From Lytechinus variegatus (Eukaryota > Echinodermata > Echinoidea > Temnopleuroida > Toxopneustidae): a stretch of DNA of 64,000 bases. The stretch covers positions 15,113,292 through 15,177,291 of the forward strand of contig NC_054751.1 of NCBI RefSeq assembly GCF_018143015.1. Reading direction: 5' to 3'. The notes beneath the pieces are model-generated. The model worked only from the letters and a program-made list of their open reading frames with translations, made no database searches and was not told the DNA's origin. Positions 57,693-64,000 of the stretch are shown piece after piece; the first letter of the stretch is position 1, and the number at the start of each line of letters is the position of its first letter. The translations under genes were made by a program, and so were the position numbers.

Positions 57693-58655
57693 TCAGAACG
57701 TCTCCAGTTGAAAAGAGCAGGCCCAGTGTCGTACATCTTGTGGTTCAGATGTGGCTCTGAGGTGTTCTCTGTTCCTTCTGAGAACCTGGCCCTCACAGCG
57801 AACTTCATAGGAACGGTCATCCAGTTTCTTAAGGATAACTGCTTTCTTCCACTTCTTGTCATTGTTGAATGGCTTGACTCTTACTACTGCTCCTGGTGAG
57901 AGATCTTTCAACTTTCTTGTATCTCTGTTGAAATACTTTGCTTGACGTTTCTGGCTTTCTTTCAGTTTCTCAAGATCAGCCTGTGGGTTGCGATCAGGTG
58001 CAAGCAACCGAGTTGAAGTGGGGATGAGAGTACGAGTCCGACGACCCATGAATCTTTGGACTGGACTACTCTGGATACCTTGTGTAGGGGTGTTGCGAAT
58101 GTTGAGTAAGGCTAGATCAACATCATCACCAGTATCCTTGCATCTTGTAAGTAGTCTTTTTGCAGTCTTGACAGCAGACTCTGCTTTGCCATTAGCTTTG
58201 CTGTTGTATGGAGAGATGGTATTGTGCTCAACTCCAAGCTTTTTTGCAAATTCAGCAAATTCTCTAGAGGAGAAAGAAGGACCGTTGTCTGATACGATGA
58301 TTTCAGGTACTCCATATCTCCCAAAATGGTGTTTCAGCTTCTTGATGACTGCAGGGGCAGTTGTCCTCTGTAGCTTTTCCATTTCAAAGAAATTGGAGTA
58401 ATAACAGACCATGAGCAGATAATTGTCATGACCATGATGGAAGAGATCAATTCCAACCTTGGCCCATGGTCTTCCAATAATCTGATGAGGCATTAAAGGC
58501 TGGGGAGGCTGTGAGATAGAGTTTTCTTGGCATGTGGCACACGTTTGAATAAATTCCTTGATTTCTTTACTCATGCCTGGCCAGTAGAGATGATCACGAG
58601 CTCTCCTCAAAGTTGACTCGACACCATTGTGACCACGATGTAACTCCTCTTTCAT
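57693..58655 (-). CDS. Integrase part of the gypsy fossil
   Basis: An HHCC zinc-binding motif (HRGHNGVESTLRRARDHLYW … CATCQ) is followed by the DDE core (KVGIDLF, VSDNGPSFSS, SKANGKAESAVKTAK) and a C-terminal part with LSPGAVVRVKP. The integrase would join the cDNA to the genome. It belongs to a broken element and is listed as a fossil part. Confidence 0.85.
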   Translation of the reverse strand: MKEELHRGHNGVESTLRRARDHLYWPGMSKEIKEFIQTCATCQENSISQPPQPLMPHQIIGRPWAKVGIDLFHHGHDNYLLMVCYYSNFFEMEKLQRTTAPAVIKKLKHHFGRYGVPEIIVSDNGPSFSSREFAEFAKKLGVEHNTISPYNSKANGKAESAVKTAKRLLTRCKDTGDDVDLALLNIRNTPTQGIQSSPVQRFMGRRTRTLIPTSTRLLAPDRNPQADLEKLKESQKRQAKYFNRDTRKLKDLSPGAVVRVKPFNNDKKWKKAVILKKLDDRSYEVRCEGQVLRRNREHLRATSEPQDVRHWACSFQLETF

Positions 58656-58769
58656 CTTGTGCCTGACTTGTTTTGGGACTACAAGTCGTTCACCTTTGAA
58701 GATTAGATCATCACTGACAGAAAGTTCATCTCTGAAACCAAAGTATGGGGTGAGTGACTGAGGAAGTTG

Positions 58770-60731
58770 TTACTTGTGGTCTGGCCACCCTTCAAGAATG
58801 GTTTCTTTGATTTGGCAGAGAGTTGGGTCATTGGCAGTCTGTCTCTTTATCTCTGCTATCTTGTCATCAGGGAGTGCCAAGTGGTTAACAGCATTCACCA
58901 CTTCTAGATCATGTTGTCCACTCTCATAGGGAAGAGAAGCACGGCTAAGAGCATCAGCCAGAACATTGTCCTTGCCCTTGAGATATCTCACTTGTATGTC
59001 ATATGCAAGAGCTCGTAGGAGTAACCCTTGCAGACGCTTTGGAGCTCTATCCAGGTGTTTCTTGCAGATACTTTCAAGAGGTTTGTGGTCAGTGAACACA
59101 GTTATTTCACGGCCATAGGTGTATTGATTCCATTTCTCCAGTGCAAATACAATACCAAGCATTTCTTTCTCAATGACAGAGTATCTGGATTCGGCATCAC
59201 TCAGCATTGTGCTAGCATAGGCTATCGGTCTACCATCTTGTAGCATAACCGCACCTACACCTGTGGAGCTGGCATCAGTCTGAATTTCTAGCGGTTTGCT
59301 ATGATCGTAGAAGGCCAACACAGGTGCTTGCACTAGCATCTCTTTCAACACCTTGAAAGCTTTGTCGTGGTTGGAGTCCCAAGTCCACGCTGAGTTGTTA
59401 TGCGTCAAGTCATTGAGAGGTTTCATCACATCTGATAACTTAGGTAGGTATCTGGATAGGTAGTTTACCATGCCACGCAAGCGATGGATGTCATCTTTGC
59501 AGGAAGGATCAGTCATGTTCAGGATAGCTTCGATCTTTGATGGATCAGGTTTGAGTCCAGAGTTGGATACAATGTGGCCAAGGAATGAGATTTCCTTCAG
59601 TCGGAACTGGCATTTCTTCTTGTTCAACACAATGCCAACAGCTTGACATCTCTTCAGTAGACAGTGTAGTCGGGCATCATGCTCAGCATCAGTGTTGCCC
59701 CAGATGATGATGTCATCGGCCACGTAGCGGACTCCAGAAAGACCATCAAGTGCTTGGTGAAGCCTCTTTTGGAAGATTTCACTACTGACTTTCAAACCAA
59801 ATGGAAGACGTTTCCATCTGTACCTTCCCCAGGGTGTGGAAAAAGTCGTCAGTAAACTAGACTCTTCATCTAACTTGCAGTGAAGGTATCCGTCTTTCAA
59901 GTCACAGATTGAAAAGACTGTAGCGTCTGAAAGCTGAGGTAGAATATCATCTAAGACAGGTAAGGGATAGTGCTCCCTCTTAAGCACGATGTTGAGAGGT
60001 CTGGGGTCTAGACAAACACGTACTTTACCAGATTTTTTCTGCACCACAGCCATCTGATTTACCCAATCAGTTGGAGAGCTGACTTCTTCGATGATGTCTT
60101 TTGTCTGAAGATCATCAAGTGCATCCTTTACTTTGCCTTTCAAGGATTCAGGGATGATTCTAGCTGGGCAGACAGTAGGCATTGCATCATCCGTAACTGT
60201 CAGATGAACAGGACTTCCAGGCAGAGTGCCAATTGAAGAAGACGAGAACACATCAGGATACTTGTCAGGTATTATCTCAGCAATGTCCTCAGGAACTATG
60301 TTGCGTACTAGCTCAAGGGAATCATAATTAACAGTAATGAGCTGCATCTTTTCCCCTGCTGTTTTGCTCAACAGTGGAGGTAGATCTTCCTTTACTACAA
60401 TGTATTCAACTTTGTATTTCTTGCCATTAGCAGGATTTCTGGTTATCACCTTACACTTGCCAATAGCCTGAGTAGTAGCTTTATTCCACATAGATAGACG
60501 GATGTTTGCATTCTGAACTACATCCTCCTTGTTTAGATACTTTTGTGGTAGAAGATTCACTGTTGCACCCGAGTCCAGTTGGAACGGTACCCTCTGATTG
60601 TTGATAAGCATGTTACAGATAATTGGCTCTTTGTCCATATCCACTGCATTAATTTGCACAAAACTAATGCTTTCAGCTGAGGATGAGTAGTCATCATCTC
60701 CGACATGGTGAACATTCCTGGTCTTGCACAC
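58770..60731 (-). CDS. Protease-reverse transcriptase-RNase H part of the gypsy fossil
   Basis: The part begins with a retropepsin-like FQLDSGATVNLLP. It is followed by the reverse transcriptase core with LPFGLKVSSEIFQ and YVADDI (the catalytic Asp pair), then RNase H with IQTDASSTGVGAVM, EKEMLGIVFALEKW and FTDHKPLE. It matches Ty3/gypsy order (RT before RNase H before integrase). Fossil part. Confidence 0.9.
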   Translation of the reverse strand: MCKTRNVHHVGDDDYSSSAESISFVQINAVDMDKEPIICNMLINNQRVPFQLDSGATVNLLPQKYLNKEDVVQNANIRLSMWNKATTQAIGKCKVITRNPANGKKYKVEYIVVKEDLPPLLSKTAGEKMQLITVNYDSLELVRNIVPEDIAEIIPDKYPDVFSSSSIGTLPGSPVHLTVTDDAMPTVCPARIIPESLKGKVKDALDDLQTKDIIEEVSSPTDWVNQMAVVQKKSGKVRVCLDPRPLNIVLKREHYPLPVLDDILPQLSDATVFSICDLKDGYLHCKLDEESSLLTTFSTPWGRYRWKRLPFGLKVSSEIFQKRLHQALDGLSGVRYVADDIIIWGNTDAEHDARLHCLLKRCQAVGIVLNKKKCQFRLKEISFLGHIVSNSGLKPDPSKIEAILNMTDPSCKDDIHRLRGMVNYLSRYLPKLSDVMKPLNDLTHNNSAWTWDSNHDKAFKVLKEMLVQAPVLAFYDHSKPLEIQTDASSTGVGAVMLQDGRPIAYASTMLSDAESRYSVIEKEMLGIVFALEKWNQYTYGREITVFTDHKPLESICKKHLDRAPKRLQGLLLRALAYDIQVRYLKGKDNVLADALSRASLPYESGQHDLEVVNAVNHLALPDDKIAEIKRQTANDPTLCQIKETILEGWPDHK

Positions 60732-61145
60732 TGAAGATCCCTTGAAGTGATTAGGCTTACAGCAAGCTTTGCACTTTTGTTCCCATGCTGGACAGGACTC
60801 TTTTTTTCATCTCATGAACTCTGTTACAGAACTTGCACTTCTTAACCTCTGATTTACCTTTCTGCAGATCTTTCCCCTTTGGTTTCTGCATGCTATTCTT
60901 TTTTCTTCCAGACTTAGGGAAATGTTTCTGTCCAACCTTATGTATGTCTTCATTCTTTTGACTCAGAGCTTTCATTTGGACAGATGTAGCCTCTACAGTT
61001 TTACACACGTCTATAGCAGTTGTGAGGTCAAGGTCAGATCAGGAAATGAGTAGTTCTCTCATACGATCATCACGCACACCGAGTAGGACACGATCAACAA
61101 GCAGCTTGTCTTTCATACAGTCACAGAATCCACACGTTTTGCTCA

Positions 61146-61571
61146 TCATACAAAGAACCGTGACATACTGCTCAATGGATTCACCACTCTCTTGATTGCG
61201 CTGGTTGAATTTAAATCTCTCAAAGAATTCCCTGCTCTCCCAAGGAAATGTGTGTTAAACTTGTCCATAATCACAGAACATTTGAAGCTATCAGCCTCAG
61301 TAGCAAATTTCATGCCATTGTAGATGCGAAGACATTCCGGTCCAACACTATGAAGGAGAAGGGCAGTCTGATAACGATCAGGTTGTTGAGAGAGATTTGT
61401 GAGAATTGAGTAATTTTCCCATTGCTGGCTCCACATTTTCCACTCCTCTGCGACATTATTTCCAGCAGACGCATGAAAATGCCCAGGGGGTTGAATGGAA
61501 GGCTTAGCAAAAGTAGCTCCATGCTGAAGCTCGGAAGGAGACCCATTACTATGATTATCATCAGTCATCAT
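61146..61571 (-). CDS. Gag part of the gypsy fossil
   Basis: The protein begins MMTDDNHSNGSPSELQHG and contains EEWKMWSQQWENYSI and LLHSVGPECLRIYNGM, typical of gag proteins of gypsy elements with short LTRs. It starts about 230 bases downstream of the LTR. Fossil part. Confidence 0.75.
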   Translation of the reverse strand: MMTDDNHSNGSPSELQHGATFAKPSIQPPGHFHASAGNNVAEEWKMWSQQWENYSILTNLSQQPDRYQTALLLHSVGPECLRIYNGMKFATEADSFKCSVIMDKFNTHFLGRAGNSLRDLNSTSAIKRVVNPLSSMSRFFV

Positions 61572-61803
61572 GCAATCAACAGTAGTAACAGTAAGTCAGA
61601 ATGGTAGTTCACATTCACACCAATTGCGATACTGAATGTAGAAAACAGTACACAGACTTACATATGTGGGACACATGCAGGAATGACTCTCAGAAAGCTG
61701 GCGAAATCCAGGTCAAATCACAGTTTGCAGATGCATAATAGAGTTCAGGGAGTAGAATAATAACTGTTTTACGGAAATATGTAACTTTTCACCTCTGCCA
61801 TCA

Positions 61804-61963
61804 TGTTTCAAGTTATATTATGAGTCAGAATCAAACAGAATTACACAGCTTCTGTATAGTCGAGAGAGTAGCATTTAATAAGTAATAAATGTTTTGTAGC
61901 GCCCTCTTTTGGTAGGATCATTACATGCTCCTCAAATCTCATAAACATGCAGATATTGTAACA
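61804..61963 (-). repeat. LTR of the gypsy fossil (5' copy)
   Basis: It is 160 bp and differs from the other LTR at six sites. The ATACT duplication follows directly. Confidence 0.9.
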
Positions 61964-62095
61964 ATACTGATTTCTCAAGTTTCATTTTCATGAGTTGTCC
62001 TATGGTATTTCTTTGAAAATACTGATTTCCTCGCCAAAATACTGATTTTCAGCTTTAAAAATACTGAAATGTTCTTGTTCAGGTTGGCAGCTCTG

Positions 62096-62819
62096 TCCAT
62101 GGCAAAGGATTTGCCGGATGCCCATCTGGCAAATATTTGGAAATAATAACAACATTTGGGAGAGATCCCATCTGTAGACATCATTGAACATGGCTATCGT
62201 CTCGCCGCTGCCACCACGCCATGAAATGAGAACAACAGACGAACTTAGTTGACGTTATGGCTGGCAACAGGGACCATTTTATTGAACACAATACAACAGA
62301 CGAAGCTACATAGCTTTTACCGCAGAGGGCTACATTATACAACAATCAACATATAAGCACAGGCAAAACAGGATCCATCTTTCCCAAACATCATTGAACA
62401 CACTCTTACATGCATATATACGTTTACCCTTTTACAACAACAAAAACAAGTGCGCAAAATAAAACAATGTATATTATAAATGCAACTATGAGTAATTTGG
62501 TAAAGTCCTGTAATTCAAATTTGATGTATATAAAAATTCACACACAAGCAATTATCAATAAAATGCTAAAAGTTATTTGTCAGCATATACATTCAAATAC
62601 ATTTAGAGGATTAAATGTATTCAGTATTGACAAAGCACAAAATATTTTTAAAAAAGACACAAGATTGAATCAATCAAAATCAAAATATGAAATAACCAAT
62701 AAGTAAAATGAAGAGCAATATAAACCACAACCAAATGCATAGAAAGAATGTAGAATCCAGTCAAATGGTAAATCTAAATAAAACAAAATCGTCCAAGTGA
62801 TATAATAGGAAGGGTAGAG
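62096..62819. other. Spacer right of the hAT-like remnant
   Basis: Two similar phrases, ACATCATTGAACATGGC (62178) and ACATCATTGAACACAC (62388), flank a short segment. Otherwise the stretch is AT-rich with no recognised gene. Confidence 0.3.
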
Positions 62820-63270
62820 AATGTCAATATCTGTCTTCCAGTCTTCAGCTTGTACGCAATCCTCCGCCACCTGTTGTTGACCTCTATTCGGACCTCTTTC
62901 TGAAACTGCTTCCATGGTGTTCAGCTGTCCGTTGTACACCTCACCACCATAGAAGTTCCTCTCTAGCTTGTTCGGATTCATTACCTTATCCAACAGCTTG
63001 ACTACCAAATCCTCAGGTCCTTTGCATTCTTCACAACACTCCTTGTACACTGCTTTTTCAATGATGACAAAGTAGCTCATTGATCCGACGTGCACATGGC
63101 CTCCATCTAACGCGACATACTTTGATGGTGGCTTCTTGATGTCTTTCCCACTCCTTAGATCCTTGTGTAGAGTCTAAGTCAGACATAACTTTCCAACTAG
63201 CTTCCAAATTAGCTAGGGTTGGTACTCTACCGCTATTACGCTTGCATGTCAGTTGCAAAGGGGAGACTAT
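62820..63270 (-). pseudogene. Possible BEN-domain protein remnant
   Basis: On the minus strand LANLEASWKVMSDLDSTQGS precedes a frame change near 63105-63120. It is followed by GSMSYFVIIEKAVYKECCEE and CKGPEDLVVKLLDKVMNPNK with LERNFYGGEVYNGQLNTMEAV. Helix spacing and the 'LL…V…..L' pattern resemble a BEN domain. The match is weak and the frame is broken. It lies downstream of the hAT remnant on the same strand. Confidence 0.35.
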
Positions 63271-63555
63271 TGACTAACTCCAAACTTAAAAAAGGTACAG
63301 CTTTAACTCCGCCATCGCTATAGAAAGGCATGCTTTTTTAGTGGGGCCCAAGAAAGTTGCAGTTTACAAGAAATCACATAACTCTTTTCACATGAGCTTT
63401 TCGTTCATGACTAGTTTTGCCATGGCAGTCGCAGGCATGTCTTCTCCACATTCTTTGCATAGATTTCCTAATTGGTACATGTAAGGTGAAATACCAGAAA
63501 TTGTAGTTACTGAGGCACTGCTTAACAAATCAGAGATGCCATTATTAGGTTAAAG

Positions 63556-64000
63556 CTATGCAATGACCTGGTCAATTATTGTAAACTCTGCCATAGTAGG
63601 CATCATCTTTGTCTTCTTCATCTCAAGAAGCACACTACAGATTTCCTGTTGCTGTTTGAGGATTCCTGTCAACATGTCATAAGTACTGTTCCATCTGGTG
63701 CAAGCATCTTGCTGCAACTTGAAGGTTGGAAGTTGCGGTTGCTTTTGTTTGTCTAAGGTCAGATAGGCAGCTTTGGCGCTTTTATGCATGAACCCTGCCA
63801 TTTAAACGCATCTAGCCAGAGGTGTATGCATGCCAATGAAGTTTAGTGGTGTCCAAAAATAATATAGTGCCCATCCATTGTCTCTTCACAGCTTTTGTGA
63901 TATTTGCCACACTCTCTGTAACTAACATGTGTAGCAGCAACAGCTGTCTGTGATTTGCCTGAGCTGTTTGGCACATTGATAGACCCCAAATCAGCCACAT
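63556..64000 (-). pseudogene. hAT transposase remnant (cut by window edge)
   Basis: On the minus strand MLVTESVANITKAVKRQWMG, resembling the 'TDNAxNIxKAV' block, is followed after a stop near 63811 by MHKSAKAAYLTLDKQKQPQL and DACTRWNSTYDMLTGILKQQ. The TRWNSTYDML block is diagnostic of hAT transposases. Stops and frame changes show decay. Confidence 0.75.

Larger units (their letters stand above)
56922..61963 (-). mobile_element. Ty3/gypsy LTR retrotransposon (fossil)
   Basis: The element is 5.04 kb with 160-bp LTRs (56922-57081 and 61804-61963) starting TGTTTCAAG and ending TGTAACA. A 5-bp target duplication ATACT (56917-56921 and 61964-61968) flanks it. On the minus strand the parts are gag (about 61571-61146), a nucleocapsid-like region (about 61010-60760), protease-reverse transcriptase-RNase H (60731-58770) and integrase (58655-57693). 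It looks broken, with roughly three to four breaks. The LTRs differ at six of 160 sites (about 4%), so insertion is fairly recent on the scale of this locus. It lies within the hAT-like remnant. Confidence 0.9.
56842..62095. mobile_element. hAT-like terminal-repeat remnant hosting a gypsy insertion
   Basis: CAGAGCTGCCAA at 56842 is inverted as TTGGCAGCTCTG ending at 62095. The ends are close to those of the hAT-like element at 29830 (CAGAGATGCCAA). Internal sequence repeats the phrase AATACTGATTT. Without the gypsy element it would be about 200 bp. No 8-bp duplication is visible. Confidence 0.5.

Overview
The window is eukaryotic and looks like sea urchin DNA (Echinoidea, Lytechinus-like). 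This inference rests on spliced genes with GT-AG introns, AT-rich intergenic DNA full of TACATGTA words, sea-urchin-style foldback and MITE repeats, and Ty3/gypsy, CR1, hAT and P-superfamily elements. Most of the 64 kb is nested mobile DNA around one host gene.

Layout. (1) 1-3016 plus 18408-~18860: a minus-strand gypsy-type LTR element (gag-protease open to the window edge). Its LTR has been split by (2) 3017-18407, a 15.4-kb P-superfamily DNA transposon that looks whole: 34-bp perfect terminal inverted repeats, an 8-bp candidate target duplication, a five-coding-exon transposase (854 aa) and a second, convergent four-exon gene (455 aa). The transposase starts with a zinc module resembling the RAG1 N-terminal region. 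(3) 19051-27476: a giant non-coding foldback element whose ~450-bp arms are stacks of GGCCCCGC hairpins. Its middle holds LINE, SINE and satellite pieces. (4) 27520-50729 (+): a nine-exon host gene of 704 aa. It joins a P-loop kinase-like domain, a degenerate HAD-like (PNKP-like) domain and a C-terminal CYREN/MRI-like module with Ku-binding features. Its 13.3-kb fourth intron is a stack of nested repeats, including a 9.45-kb inverted-repeat element with an ATA target duplication. (5) 51890-56048: a decayed second P/THAP9-type transposase, one exon of which was amplified into nine tandem 367-bp units. (6) 56842-62095: a hAT-like terminal-repeat remnant containing a gypsy fossil (56922-61963) with 160-bp LTRs and a 5-bp target duplication. 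(7) 62820-64000: BEN-like and hAT transposase remnants.

How the genes work together. In the P element, the transposase presumably binds the termini, and possibly a cluster of internal terminus-like motifs near the second gene. The second gene has no function I can recognise, but it is carried inside the same inverted repeats and keeps an open spliced frame. The host gene combines DNA-end-processing-like domains with a Ku-binding-like tail, which suggests a role in non-homologous end joining. All exon structures were read by eye from splice consensus and phase; none is supported by transcripts here.
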